Assembly: GCA_003151595.1 (NCBI GenBank)
Contig: PLXW01000048.1
Span: forward strand, 12,851-76,850
DNA: 64,000 bases
Direction of reading: 5' to 3'
DNA from: Myxococcales bacterium
Lineage (GTDB): Bacteria > Myxococcota > Polyangia > Polyangiales > Polyangiaceae
Shown piece by piece: positions 49,450 through 58,286 of the stretch. The notes under the pieces were generated by a model, which worked only from the letters and a program-made list of their open reading frames with translations, made no database searches and was not told the DNA's origin. Position numbers and translations under genes: made by a program. Within the stretch, counting starts at the first letter, position 1. Each line of letters starts with the position of its first letter.

Positions 49450-50943
49450 GTGACCCGAGACTCGTCTCGCCCGTCGGGGCTCGTTCCGGGCTACCGGCTC
49501 GATCGGTACGAGCTTCTGTGTCCGATCGCCGAAGGGGGGATGGCGTCGGTCTGGGTCGCGCGGCTCCGGGCCAAGCACGGCTTCGAGAAGCTCGTGGCCA
49601 TCAAGACGATCCTCCCGAAGCTCGCGGACGACCCGCGCTTCCAGCAGATGTTCCTCGACGAGGCGCGCATCGCCTCGAAGATCGATCACGGCAACGTGGC
49701 GCACGTGCTCGACCTCGGCGACGAGCACGGTGTGCTCTACCTCGTCATGGAGTGGGTCGATGGCGACTCGCTCTCGAAGCTGCAGCGCGCCGTGAAGGCC
49801 AGCGGCGGGAGCATCCCGCTCGCCGTGGCGCTCCGCATCGTGGCCGACGCCTGCGCCGGGTTGCACGCGGCGCACGAGCTGCGCGACGTCGATGGTCACA
49901 CGCTCGGCGTGGTGCATCGCGACGTGTCGCCGCAGAACATCCTGGTCGCGTCGGCCGGCGTGGTGAAGGTGATCGATTTCGGGATCGCCAAGGCGCGCGA
50001 TCGCGCGGCGGGAGAGACGAGCACCGGGTCGCTGAAGGGCAAGATCCAGTTCATGGCGCCGGAGCAGGCCGTGGGGCAGCCCATCGACCGCCGGGCCGAC
50101 GTCTGGTCGACCGGGTGCGTGCTCTACGCGCTCCTGGGGGGCGATTCGCCGTACGACGACAAGAACCAGTACGCGACGCTCCATCTCATCGCCTCGGGCG
50201 CACGCCCGGCGCCGCTGCCGGAGAGCGTTCCGAAAGAGGTGCTGGCGATCGTCGACAAGGCGCTCTCGTTCGACGCCAAGGATCGCTTCGCGACGATGGC
50301 CGAGATGCAGCGCGCGCTCGAGACCGTGATGTCCGATCTCGACGCGACGGCCACCTCGCACGAGGTCGCCGAGTTCGTGGCGCTGCACCTCGCGCCGCGC
50401 GCCGATCAGCGCCGGAAGGCGATCGATCTCGCGCTGCGGGCCGCGGCCGAGCGCGATCGCGTGCAGCAGGTCCTGTCTTTGCCGCTCTCCGACTCGTCGC
50501 CGCGCGAGATGCTGGCGACCGTGCCCGAGCGCGAGAAGACGAACCCGTCGATCGCGACGCTCGGCGCGTCGGCCCTCTCGTCGCTGCCGTTCGCGCGGCC
50601 GCGCCGGCTGCAGAAGCGGGTCGTGCTCGGCGTCGTCGGCGTGTCGGCGGCGATCGTTCTATTCGCGCTCGGTCGCGTGACGACGACGACGCACGACGCG
50701 CCTGTGAGCGCGCACGCGGCTCCTGCCGCCACGAGCGACATCGCGTCGGCGTCCGCGCCATCCGCCGCTCTGCCGCCGGTACCGATCGCTTCGGCCTTCG
50801 CGATCGCGTCGTCAGCGCCGAGCGCGACGGCCTCGGCGCGTCCCGCGAGCGCGCCGCATCCCATCGCGCGTCCGCGACCGCCGCAGAGCAGCGCCACCGC
50901 GGCGCCGCCCGCGAAGAAGAGGCCCGTCGACGATGGCTTCTAG
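49450..50943 (+). CDS. Membrane Ser/Thr protein kinase
   Basis: 497 residues from a GTG at 49450, preceded by GGGGA. Kinase domain about 15-285: IAEGGMASVW, VAIKTIL, HRDVSPQN near 156, DFGIAK and MAPEQ. After a Ser/Arg-rich juxtamembrane region, a segment near 392-410 (VVLGVVGVSAAIVLFALG) is a membrane anchor; the outside part is only an Ala/Pro/Ser-rich tail with no folded sensor. It overlaps the TPR-like gene by 11 bp. Close in its kinase domain to the protein at 34569, including the HRDVSPxN loop. Confidence 0.92.
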   Translation: MTRDSSRPSGLVPGYRLDRYELLCPIAEGGMASVWVARLRAKHGFEKLVAIKTILPKLADDPRFQQMFLDEARIASKIDHGNVAHVLDLGDEHGVLYLVMEWVDGDSLSKLQRAVKASGGSIPLAVALRIVADACAGLHAAHELRDVDGHTLGVVHRDVSPQNILVASAGVVKVIDFGIAKARDRAAGETSTGSLKGKIQFMAPEQAVGQPIDRRADVWSTGCVLYALLGGDSPYDDKNQYATLHLIASGARPAPLPESVPKEVLAIVDKALSFDAKDRFATMAEMQRALETVMSDLDATATSHEVAEFVALHLAPRADQRRKAIDLALRAAAERDRVQQVLSLPLSDSSPREMLATVPEREKTNPSIATLGASALSSLPFARPRRLQKRVVLGVVGVSAAIVLFALGRVTTTTHDAPVSAHAAPAATSDIASASAPSAALPPVPIASAFAIASSAPSATASARPASAPHPIARPRPPQSSATAAPPAKKRPVDDGF

Positions 50944-51907
50944 GCATCGCATCGCCGCGTCGCTCGTCACGGTGCTCGCGCTGCTCGCGAGCGCGCCCGC
51001 GCGCGCCGATGCCACGCCGACCCCCGCCGAGAAGGAGACCGCGCGCAGCCTCATGACCCAGGGGCGCGAGCGGCGCGAGCACAACGATCTGCGCGGCGCG
51101 CTCGAAGCGTTCAAGAGCGCGGACGCGCTCATGCACGTGCCGACCACCGGCTTCGAGCTGGCGCGCGCGCAGGTCGCGCTCGGGCAGCTCGTGGAAGCGC
51201 GCGAGACGATCGGACAGCTGTTGCGGCGCGCCGCACGCCCCGACGATCCGAAGCCGTTCGTCGAAGCGCGCGCGAACGCCGAGACGCTCGACGACGATCT
51301 GGTGAAGCGCATTCCGACGCTCCACATCGATCTGCGCAACGCCACGCAACCGGCGGCGGTGTCGCTCGACGGCGTCGTCCTCCCGGCGGAGGCGGCGAGC
51401 GCGCCGCTCAAGGTCGACCCGGGCAACCACGTGGTCCTGGCGGGCGAGGGGAGCGCGCGCGCGCGCGCAGAGGTCTCGATCGCCGAGCGCGAGACCAAGA
51501 CCGTGACCCTCACGCTCTCGCCGTCGACGGACGCGTCGAACGTCACCGAGCCGTCTGCGCCTGCCGCCTCCGGCCATTCGCACGCGCTGCTCTTCACGGG
51601 CATCGCCGTCGCGGGCGCGGGTGTCGCCGTCGGCACGATCACGGGCGTGATGTCGCTCTCGAAGACGAGCGCGATCAAGCAGTCGTGCGCCGGCAACGTC
51701 TGCCCCGCCACGAGCTCCGATTCGCTCGCCAGCGCGCACACGACGGCGACGGTCTCCACGATCGCGTTCGCCGTCGCCGGTGCCGGCGCGCTCGTCGCGA
51801 TCGGCTCGCTCCTCTTCGCGCCGAGCGATCCACCAGCGGCGAGCGCCGGGCTGCACGTCGCGCCGTGGATCGGCGTCGGAAGCGCCGGGCTTCACGGCTC
51901 CTTCTAG
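50933..51907 (+). CDS. Exported TPR/PEGA-like protein with two C-terminal membrane segments
   Basis: 324 residues. Signal MASRHRIAASLVTVLALLASAPARA; helical TPR-like region (about 30-110, ETARSLMTQGRERREHNDLRGALEAFKSADAL), a beta-rich PEGA-like section (about 120-190, VSLDGVVLPAEA, VDPGNHVVLAG) and two hydrophobic segments near 212-238 and 258-280. This layout is repeatedly found next to myxobacterial kinases. Overlaps the kinase gene, so probably cotranscribed with it and may be its partner. Confidence 0.78.
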   Translation: MASRHRIAASLVTVLALLASAPARADATPTPAEKETARSLMTQGRERREHNDLRGALEAFKSADALMHVPTTGFELARAQVALGQLVEARETIGQLLRRAARPDDPKPFVEARANAETLDDDLVKRIPTLHIDLRNATQPAAVSLDGVVLPAEAASAPLKVDPGNHVVLAGEGSARARAEVSIAERETKTVTLTLSPSTDASNVTEPSAPAASGHSHALLFTGIAVAGAGVAVGTITGVMSLSKTSAIKQSCAGNVCPATSSDSLASAHTTATVSTIAFAVAGAGALVAIGSLLFAPSDPPAASAGLHVAPWIGVGSAGLHGSF

Positions 51908-51916
51908 AACGGCGCT

Positions 51917-51933
51917 AACGCGGAGAGCGCGTT
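51917..51933 (+). terminator. Stem-loop after kinase operon
   Basis: AACGCG gagag CGCGTT, a perfect 6-bp stem with a 5-nt loop, 10 bp after the stop at 51907. Short; no T-run. A second small palindrome (ACGTAC ttcct GTACGT, 51979-51995) lies further downstream. Confidence 0.4.
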
Positions 51934-52050
51934 CCAGAACCGTGCGAGACCGAGCGATGCCGAGGAGCGGGTGAGGAGACGTACTTCCTGTACGTTGACG
52001 ATCCCCGACGACGGCAGCGCGATGGGATCGCGCGGTTATGGAATGCGCTC

Positions 52051-53037
52051 CTAGTTGCTACAGCAGCGGAAGCCCGTGTCGTTGAACGTGTTCGATCGCT
52101 CGACCACGTAGTCGTTGAAGTACGTGTTGCAGCCGCCGTACTGCGCGCCGCTGAAGTTCCAGCTCCCGCCGCGGATGATGCACGAGTCGCTCGCGCCCGC
52201 GGACACGTCGCAGGCGTCTTCCCATTCGTAGGCGTTGCCGTTCATGTCGAAGATGCCGGTGTAGCCCCCTTCGCATCCGGTGAAGCTGGCGACGGGGCGC
52301 GTGCCTTTCGCCAGCGACTCGGAGTCGTTGCACGCGCCTTGCTGGTACGTGTTGCCGCCGTACGGGTAGACGTTGGCGCCGTCCTTCGAGCAGGCGATGT
52401 ACCACTCGTCGATCGTCTTGTCGGCGACCGCGGCCTTGGAGCTCGCGCCGCCGCCGACCGCGCCGCACAGGTGCTTGCCGGCCCAGGCGCAGTACGCGTA
52501 CGCGTCGCACCAGTCGACGTAGACGACGGGGTTCGTCGCCTTGTTCGGCGTCGCGGGCCACGAGGCGGACGGCGTGAAGTTGCTCTTGTAGGAGCACGCC
52601 GGCGATGGGGCGAGCGAGGTGGTGGGGCTCGCCGCGAGGAAGGCGGCGTAGTTGTCGTTGGTGACCTCGGTGGCGTCGATGCAGAACGCGCCCACTTGCA
52701 CGAGCGCTGGGCCCGCCGTGCCGGAGCAGGGTTTCGGGGTGCCGCCGCTGTCGCTCCCGTCGGGGACGGACGTAGGCGCGTCGGTGGTCGCGGCGTCGTC
52801 GGCGGGCGAGGACGAGTCCGCTCCGGGCTGCGCGCCATCGCCGGGCCCGCCTGCAGATCCATCCGTGCCGGGGACGACTACGCCGCCGTCGACGTTGCCA
52901 ATGCCGAGATCAGCGAGGCCGCTGAGCTGCGCGCAGGCCGACGCCCATCCGAGGAGCAAGAGCGCGGCGAAAGGTAACGAAGCGGATCGCACCAAGCATC
53001 GATTCTGCCGTTCGCCGCGCGAACCGCAATCACCCAT
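52051..53037 (-). CDS. Lipoprotein with FGE-sulfatase (SUMF1)-like domain
   Basis: 328 residues. ATG 53037 gives a long basic n-region; a GTG at 52992 would give a shorter signal. The lipobox is WASAC. After a Gly/Asp/Ser-rich linker, the FGE-like domain (from about 105) has FCIDATEVTNDNYAAFL, WPATPNKATNPVVYVDWCDAYAYCAWAG, FDMNGNAYEWEDACD and IIRGGSWNFSG...GFRCCSN. RGGSW and GFRC are family signatures. Only one Cys lies in the active-site loop region, whereas true formylglycine-generating enzymes use a Cys pair, so an oxidase role is unlikely; a binding or structural role is more plausible. Confidence 0.8.
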   Translation of the reverse strand: MGDCGSRGERQNRCLVRSASLPFAALLLLGWASACAQLSGLADLGIGNVDGGVVVPGTDGSAGGPGDGAQPGADSSSPADDAATTDAPTSVPDGSDSGGTPKPCSGTAGPALVQVGAFCIDATEVTNDNYAAFLAASPTTSLAPSPACSYKSNFTPSASWPATPNKATNPVVYVDWCDAYAYCAWAGKHLCGAVGGGASSKAAVADKTIDEWYIACSKDGANVYPYGGNTYQQGACNDSESLAKGTRPVASFTGCEGGYTGIFDMNGNAYEWEDACDVSAGASDSCIIRGGSWNFSGAQYGGCNTYFNDYVVERSNTFNDTGFRCCSN

Positions 53038-53066
53038 CGCGTGAGGCGCATCGAAAGGTGCGCGTC

Positions 53067-53978
53067 CTACGACAGCGCACGCACAGGTGGCTGCCGCGGG
53101 ACGGCGAAGCCCATCGTGTAGCGCGCGTTTATTTCGCTGCGCGGTTGGAGCGCGACGCCGAAATCGCCGGCGTCACGACGCACGCGGTACGTGTACGCGT
53201 CGACGCCGAACGGTCCGAAGTAACCCGCCGTGGTCAGCGCCGTTGCCACGCGCGACGCTTCCGGAGCGAGGCTTGCGGGTGCGTCGTCGGGAGGGAGTCG
53301 CTCGCTCGCGATCCACGCGCCGCGCGCATCGCATCGCTGCTTCACGACGGGACCGAGCGTGAGCGCGCCGTCGGGTTCGAGCATCCCGTGAATCGCAAAC
53401 TCGTGGACGATCGTCACGTCGGGCTCGATCTGGACGCCCCCTTCCGCGAGCCCCGCGCGAAGGAACGCGAGGTCGTGCGCGGTGAGCGTGGGCGGGGCGA
53501 CGATGCGTTGGCCGCGACCGGTCATTCCGAAGTTTCGCTTCACGCGCCACGCTTCGGCGAGCTCACGCGGCGGTGACGTCGCGAGCAGCGCGCAGGCCTC
53601 CGCTTCACTCGCGACGAACCGTGCGCCGGGCAACGTCGTTCCCAGCGAAGACGCGAACGCGCGCGCGTTCACGCGCACGAGCACATCAGGCTCGGGGTGA
53701 AGCTCCGGTTCGGCCCCTGCGCGACGCAGGATGCGAAGCGCTCGCGGCGTCGGACAGAACGCGCGACCCACGAGCCCACGCGCCACGAGCGGCGGCGAGT
53801 CCTCGTCGACGAGCACGTCTTCCTCGGGATCGAGCAGCGACGCCGCCAGCCTCGGCGCGAACGCGCGCGTCGCCTCGATGACGCTCCGCTTCGGCGCGTA
53901 CGTGCGGGCTCCCGACGCGATCGCCGCGAGCTCGACGTCGGCGTCGAGGTTCAGGACCCAGGCGAAACAGGCTGCCAT
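53067..53978 (-). CDS. ATP-grasp-like protein
   Basis: 303 residues from ATG 53978, sharing 28 bp with the upstream gene. WRVKRNFGMTGRGQRIV near 155 (lysine and Gly loop), VQIEPDVTIVHEFAIHG near 195, and a C-terminal LQPRSEINARYTMGFAV, the metal-binding E-x-N of ATP-grasp. The N-terminal ~110 residues (MAACFAWVLNLDADVELA...) are family-specific. ATP-grasp enzymes ligate a carboxylate to an amine or thiol through an acyl-phosphate. Last gene of a three-gene operon with a ferritin-like DUF455 protein. Confidence 0.7.
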   Translation of the reverse strand: MAACFAWVLNLDADVELAAIASGARTYAPKRSVIEATRAFAPRLAASLLDPEEDVLVDEDSPPLVARGLVGRAFCPTPRALRILRRAGAEPELHPEPDVLVRVNARAFASSLGTTLPGARFVASEAEACALLATSPPRELAEAWRVKRNFGMTGRGQRIVAPPTLTAHDLAFLRAGLAEGGVQIEPDVTIVHEFAIHGMLEPDGALTLGPVVKQRCDARGAWIASERLPPDDAPASLAPEASRVATALTTAGYFGPFGVDAYTYRVRRDAGDFGVALQPRSEINARYTMGFAVPRQPPVRALS

Positions 53979-54769
53979 GCTTCGAGCTCGTCGAGGAACT
54001 GCTCGGTCTGCCCCGCGCTGCGTCGCGCCTCGCGATGGAGCGGCGTGCCGCGCATGAGCATCGGCGACAACGGCGGAGGGAGCGCCAGGCGCCACGGCTC
54101 GAACGCGAGCGGCGATCGAAACGTCTCGAACCAGCGCGCGCCGAAGCGAACGTGGCCGATCTCCTCGCGACCGATCACCTCCTGCACGCGCGCCCCTTCC
54201 TCGTCGCCCGCTTCGCGAAAGCGCGCCGCGAACGACGCGGTGTGCTCGAGGTTCGCGCTCTCGACGCCCAGGCCCATCGTGGCCACGAACGACGCCGCGT
54301 CGGCGCATCGCGGGACGCGCTCCCAGAACCAGTCGCGCACCGTGAAGTCGCCGATGCCGAGCCCGAGCCGCGCGATCTGACCGGCGTAGAGATGCATGTG
54401 TCGGATCTCGTCGAGCGCGATCCGCGCGAGGCCGATGCGAAACTCGCGCGGCGTCTCCGGGAACGCGAGCACCGCCCACGCCATCAGCTCGGCGGCCTGA
54501 AGCTCGTGATGAAAGAACGTGTGGAGCGCGCGTGCTCTCCCGCTCGGCGCGGCGAGCCCGCGCGTCTTGCCCGCCTTCGCCACGACGCGCAGCTCGGGCG
54601 GGCGCCCCGGCGCATCGAGTCGACGAACGGGCGCGACGTCGGGCTCCCACGCCTCGGGGATCGGAGGCGGAGACAGCTTCGCCGAGAGCGAATCGGCGAG
54701 CACGTAGTCCCAGGCCCACCGCTCGACGGTGCCGGCGAGAGGCTCAGTCGTGCGAGGGGTGCCCTTCAC
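53951..54769 (-). CDS. DUF455 ferritin-like protein
   Basis: 272 residues, family length. Two carboxylate-His pairs typical of a diiron site are visible: ALHTFFHHELQAAELMAWA near 85, IALDEIRHMHLYAGQIA near 118, and VIGREEIGHVRFGARWF near 210. DUF455 proteins are related to MiaE-like hydroxylases; the substrate is unknown. It overlaps the small basic protein gene by 26 bp and the ATP-grasp gene by 28 bp, so the three are tightly coupled. Confidence 0.88.
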   Translation of the reverse strand: MKGTPRTTEPLAGTVERWAWDYVLADSLSAKLSPPPIPEAWEPDVAPVRRLDAPGRPPELRVVAKAGKTRGLAAPSGRARALHTFFHHELQAAELMAWAVLAFPETPREFRIGLARIALDEIRHMHLYAGQIARLGLGIGDFTVRDWFWERVPRCADAASFVATMGLGVESANLEHTASFAARFREAGDEEGARVQEVIGREEIGHVRFGARWFETFRSPLAFEPWRLALPPPLSPMLMRGTPLHREARRSAGQTEQFLDELEAWQPVSPGS

Positions 54770-55034
54770 GCGCGAACCTCTCCAGCGCCGCCAGGATCTC
54801 CGGCGTCGGCTTCAACACCTGCATCTTCCCGTCCGGCCCGGCGATCTTCCACCCCCACGAGTCGGGGGCGTCATCGAGCGGGATGCGCTCCGCCTCGCCT
54901 CGCTCCTCGGCGTGCATCATGAAGTGCGCGATCTGCTCGGGCGTGTGGCGAGGCGCTCCGCCCGTGAGCTTCCGACTGGCGGCCGCGGCGAGCGGGTTGT
55001 TCTTCTTCTTCTTCGTCTTCGCGGCTTTGGACAC
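54744..55034 (-). CDS. Small basic-tailed protein of the ATP-grasp/DUF455 operon
   Basis: 96 residues. A Lys-rich N-terminus (MSKAAKTKKKKNNP) is followed by ASRKLTGGAPRHTPEQIAHFMMHAEERGEAERIPLD and a C-terminal helix (TPEILAALERFAREG). No signal or membrane segment; no recognised family. Overlaps the DUF455 gene by 26 bp. A role as substrate of the ATP-grasp/diiron pair is possible but unproven. Confidence 0.7.
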   Translation of the reverse strand: MSKAAKTKKKKNNPLAAAASRKLTGGAPRHTPEQIAHFMMHAEERGEAERIPLDDAPDSWGWKIAGPDGKMQVLKPTPEILAALERFAREGHPSHD

Positions 55035-55090
55035 GGTGGTTCCTCTGCGACACCGAGTAGCCGAAGCCCGCCTCGTCGTCGAGGTCGGGG

Positions 55091-55138
55091 CCTAAATCGC
55101 CGAGCCGATTCGCGCGGAATCGCGGTCGGCGATTTAGG
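55091..55138. repeat. Long nested inverted repeat
   Basis: Perfect 13-bp outer arms CCTAAATCGCCGA / TCGGCGATTTAGG with an inner pair CGATTC / GAATCG around GCGCG. The right arm contains the TAA of the 66-aa gene on the minus strand. Could be that gene's terminator, an operator, or a REP-like element. Confidence 0.75.
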
Positions 55139-55334
55139 TGAAGAACAGATAGTTGAAGAGGTGCACGCGCGGCCTACGGCGCGCTACGTAGGTCGCGGAA
55201 GCGTCCGTGCACGTGACCTTCGCGTCGTCCACGGTCTGCGGGCTGTAGAACCACTCGGTCGTCGTCCCCACGTTGCCGAAGGTCTGCTGGCAGCCAACGG
55301 CCGGCGCCCGGAAGCCCGTCGCGCTCGTCTTCAT
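55134..55334 (-). CDS. Small protein, possibly expressed
   Basis: 66 residues: MKTSATGFRAPAVGC..., two cysteines, TEWFYSPQTVDDAKVTC and a basic-then-hydrophobic tail (RRRPRVHLFNYLFF). GAGGCGAGGGCGAG precedes the ATG. No signal peptide; its composition is ordinary for the host but it matches no family I know. Its TAA lies in the inverted repeat. It may be a real small gene or a remnant of a longer exported protein. Confidence 0.45.
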   Translation of the reverse strand: MKTSATGFRAPAVGCQQTFGNVGTTTEWFYSPQTVDDAKVTCTDASATYVARRRPRVHLFNYLFFT

Positions 55335-55537
55335 CTCGCCCTCGCCTCGTGATGCCGTGTTTTCGCGCGGGAGAAGTACCAGCTTCGCGTCGGGGGGACG
55401 AGCGACCCCGACATTTCAGGCGCCCAGCGCCCAACGACCCAATTCGTCCCCCAAATGGGGCCTTGTGTCCCGCATGGCTGTTTGAGCGATGCTTCCGGGT
55501 TCGGCGACACGATCGTCGCCGCAGGGGAGGGACACAC

Positions 55538-56569
55538 ATGATTTTCAATGTTCGCTTCGCATGCCTTGCGCTCGTCGTGAGCGCGGCTCTGACCACCGGT
55601 TGCAGTACGTCGAGCAGCAACGGCCCAGGTACGACGACGCCGAGTCCGACCGTGACGACGCACATCTCTGCCGCAGCCGGCGGCACGGTCGCGGACGCGG
55701 CGGGGACCGCGACGCTGACGATCCCCGGCGGTGCGCTCGCCGGTGATCTCGACATCACGCTCGCCACGACCGCCGCCGAGAGCGGCACCGCCACCAGCGT
55801 CGTCTACAACTTCGGCCCCGAGGGGACGAAGTTCTCCACGCCGGCCACGCTCGTGCTCAAGCTCCCGTCGAGCTCGGCGGTTCCGAGCGGCATGACCCCG
55901 TCGCTCGCGACGTACGACGGAACGAAGTGGGCGCCCATCACCGGCTCGACGTTCGCGAACGGCGCGGTGTCAGGCCCGGTCGCGCACTTCTCGAAGTTCA
56001 CGATCGTGTTCATCAACGGACAGGTCGTGCTCCAGAGCTCGTGCGGCGACGTGGTCGCGAACTTCGTGAAGTGCGGCGGCGACGTCACCGGGACCTGGGG
56101 GTTCACGGACTACTGCATCGAGAACACCACGATCGGCGCGGACCCGACCGACGGCGGATGTCCGGGCTTCTTGTATGCCTCCACCATCACGCCGAGCGGC
56201 ACGTTCACCTTCAACACCGGCGGGACGTACTCGAGCAGCACGCTCGCGCTCTCGCAGGACGTGACCGAGACGATCCCGACGACTTGCCTCGGAGGCGAGG
56301 TGTGCGTTTCGGACGGGGGGATCCTCAAGGGGGGAACTTGCGCGACGACGGGCGCGAACTGCGTGTGCACGCTGAGTCAGTCGGGATCGAGCGCCGCCAA
56401 GACCGGGTCGTATTCGGTCGACTCGACCGGCGACACGATCACGATCGATACCGGCAGCACGCCCGCCGAGTATTGCATCAAGGGGAACACCCTCACGATC
56501 GCGGGGCGTGACACCTCCGACGGCGGTACGGGGCAGATCGCGCAAGCGTTCGTCCTGACCAAGCAGTAA
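55538..56569 (+). CDS. Lipoprotein with ZU5-like domain
   Basis: 343 residues; ATG 55538 with GGGAGG 7 bp before. Signal MIFNVRFACLALVVSAALTTGC with lipobox, Ser/Thr/Pro linker, then a ZU5-like beta domain (about 40-140; AAGGTVADAAGTATLTIPGGALAGDLDITL, VYNFGPEGTKFSTPATLVLKLP, SLATYDGTKWAPI). The C-terminal ~170 residues, with paired Cys and Gly/Thr-rich sequence (GGDVTGTWGFTDYC), form a lipocalin-like or beta domain. ZU5 is shared with ankyrins and cell-surface proteins; its bacterial role is unclear. Confidence 0.8.
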   Translation: MIFNVRFACLALVVSAALTTGCSTSSSNGPGTTTPSPTVTTHISAAAGGTVADAAGTATLTIPGGALAGDLDITLATTAAESGTATSVVYNFGPEGTKFSTPATLVLKLPSSSAVPSGMTPSLATYDGTKWAPITGSTFANGAVSGPVAHFSKFTIVFINGQVVLQSSCGDVVANFVKCGGDVTGTWGFTDYCIENTTIGADPTDGGCPGFLYASTITPSGTFTFNTGGTYSSSTLALSQDVTETIPTTCLGGEVCVSDGGILKGGTCATTGANCVCTLSQSGSSAAKTGSYSVDSTGDTITIDTGSTPAEYCIKGNTLTIAGRDTSDGGTGQIAQAFVLTKQ

Positions 56570-56594
56570 CCGACGCTCTCGCTCGTTCTCCTCG

Positions 56595-56627
56595 ACGCCC
56601 CTCGACTTCACGCAAGTCGAGGGGCGT
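56595..56627 (+). terminator. Intrinsic terminator after the ZU5 lipoprotein gene
   Basis: Perfect 14-bp stem ACGCCCCTCGACTT / AAGTCGAGGGGCGT with a 5-nt loop, 25 bp after the stop at 56569; TCTTT follows 6 bp downstream. Confidence 0.85.
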
Positions 56628-56673
56628 TCGAGTGTCTTTCCCGACCGAGGTTCGCTAAGACAACCGCGCTTCG

Positions 56674-58233
56674 ATGAGCGATACGCGCACTGTGGACATC
56701 GTCCTGTCGCCGGCGGCGGCGGCCGATCCGGCTCGGGTTCGCGAAGCGGCCGAGGCGGCGGCCGGGCTTGGTGCGGGCGAGTCGCGCGGCGTGCGGATCG
56801 TGAAGCGATCGATCGACGGGCGCGCGCGCGAGCCGAGGATCCAGCTTCGCGTCGAGATCGCGCGCGAGGACTTCGCGCCCGACGTCGTCGTACCGACCGA
56901 GCTCCCGGACGTGAGCGGCCGTCCGATCGTCGTCATCGTCGGGAGCGGTCCCGCGGGCCTCTTCGCCGCGCTTCGCAGCATCGCGCTCGGCTTCCGGCCC
57001 GTGGTGCTCGAGCGCGGCAAGGACGTCCGCGCGCGCCGGCACGACCTCGCGGCCATCACCCAGCATCACGTGGTCGACCCCGACAGCAACTACTGCTTCG
57101 GCGAAGGGGGCGCGGGGACGTACAGCGACGGGAAGCTCTACACGCGCAGCGGCAAGCGCGGCGACATCGTGGAGATCCTCCGGACCTTCGTGGCCTACGG
57201 CGCGAGCCCCGAGATCCTCGTCGACGCGCACCCGCACATCGGCACGAACAAGCTGCCGGCGATCATCGCCGCGATGCGCACGGCGATCGTGGCGGCGGGC
57301 GGCGAGGTTCGCTTCGGCGCGCGGATGACCGATCTCGTGGTCGCGACCGAGGGGCCGCGTCGCGTGACCGCCGTGCGGCTGGCGGACGGCGAGGAGATCA
57401 CGACCACGCGCGTGATCCTCGCGACCGGTCACTCGGCGCGCGACGTCTTCGCGCTGCTCGACGCGCGCGCGATCCGGATCGAGCGAAAGGACTTCGCGCT
57501 CGGCGTTCGGCTCGAGCACCCGCAGTCGATCATCGACGCCATCCGCTACCACACCGCCACGCGCGATCCGCTGCTGCCACCGGCGAGCTACAGCGCGGTC
57601 GAGCAGGTGGACGGGCTCGGCGTCTACTCGTTCTGCATGTGCCCGGGCGGCATCATCGCGCCGTGCGCCACCGCGCCCGGTGAAGTGGTCACCAACGGGT
57701 GGAGCCCGAGCAAGCGGAACAATCCGTACGCGAACAGCGGGATCGTCGTCGAGGTGCGCGGGCCGCAAGGCGACGGCGGGACGTTGAGCGGCGTCGCCTA
57801 TCAGCGCGACATCGAGCAGCGCGCGTGGCGGGCAGGGGGGGAGACTCAGGCGGCGCCGGCGCAGCGGATGGTCGACTTCATGGAAGGGCGACTGTCGGCG
57901 TCACTCCCGGGCTGCAGCTATCCGCCGGGCATCGTGAGTCATCGCGTCGACGAGCTCTTGCCACGCGAGATCGCCAGGCGTCTCCAGCTCGGGCTTCGCG
58001 CGTTCGGGCGGAAGATGCGCGGCTACGTCACCAACGAAGCGGTCGTCGTCGCGGTCGAGTCGCGAACGTCGACCCCCGTGCGCATCCCGCGCGACTCCGA
58101 GAGGCTCGAGCATCCCGATGTCATGGGTCTGTTCCCATGCGGCGAGGGTGCGGGGTACGCAGGCGGAATCGTCTCCGCCGCGATCGACGGCGTGAGATGC
58201 GCCGAGGCGTGCGCGGCGCTTCATCCTGCGTGA
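56674..58233 (+). CDS. FAD-dependent dehydrogenase (COG2509-like)
   Basis: 519 residues. After an N-terminal alpha/beta region (1-85), the FAD motif VVIVGSGPAGLFAAL near 90 and VLERG follow; FGEGGAGTYSDGKLYTR near 148 and the C-terminal GLFPCGEGAGYAGGIVSAAIDG are hallmarks of the uncharacterised FAD-dependent dehydrogenase family COG2509. Reaction unknown; the fold is related to electron-transfer and geranylgeranyl-reductase-type flavoproteins. Confidence 0.88.
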   Translation: MSDTRTVDIVLSPAAAADPARVREAAEAAAGLGAGESRGVRIVKRSIDGRAREPRIQLRVEIAREDFAPDVVVPTELPDVSGRPIVVIVGSGPAGLFAALRSIALGFRPVVLERGKDVRARRHDLAAITQHHVVDPDSNYCFGEGGAGTYSDGKLYTRSGKRGDIVEILRTFVAYGASPEILVDAHPHIGTNKLPAIIAAMRTAIVAAGGEVRFGARMTDLVVATEGPRRVTAVRLADGEEITTTRVILATGHSARDVFALLDARAIRIERKDFALGVRLEHPQSIIDAIRYHTATRDPLLPPASYSAVEQVDGLGVYSFCMCPGGIIAPCATAPGEVVTNGWSPSKRNNPYANSGIVVEVRGPQGDGGTLSGVAYQRDIEQRAWRAGGETQAAPAQRMVDFMEGRLSASLPGCSYPPGIVSHRVDELLPREIARRLQLGLRAFGRKMRGYVTNEAVVVAVESRTSTPVRIPRDSERLEHPDVMGLFPCGEGAGYAGGIVSAAIDGVRCAEACAALHPA

Positions 58234-58286
58234 ACGCCGTCGCGGGTGTGATCGAGCTCGGGAACGAAAACGCAAAGGAGCGAATC

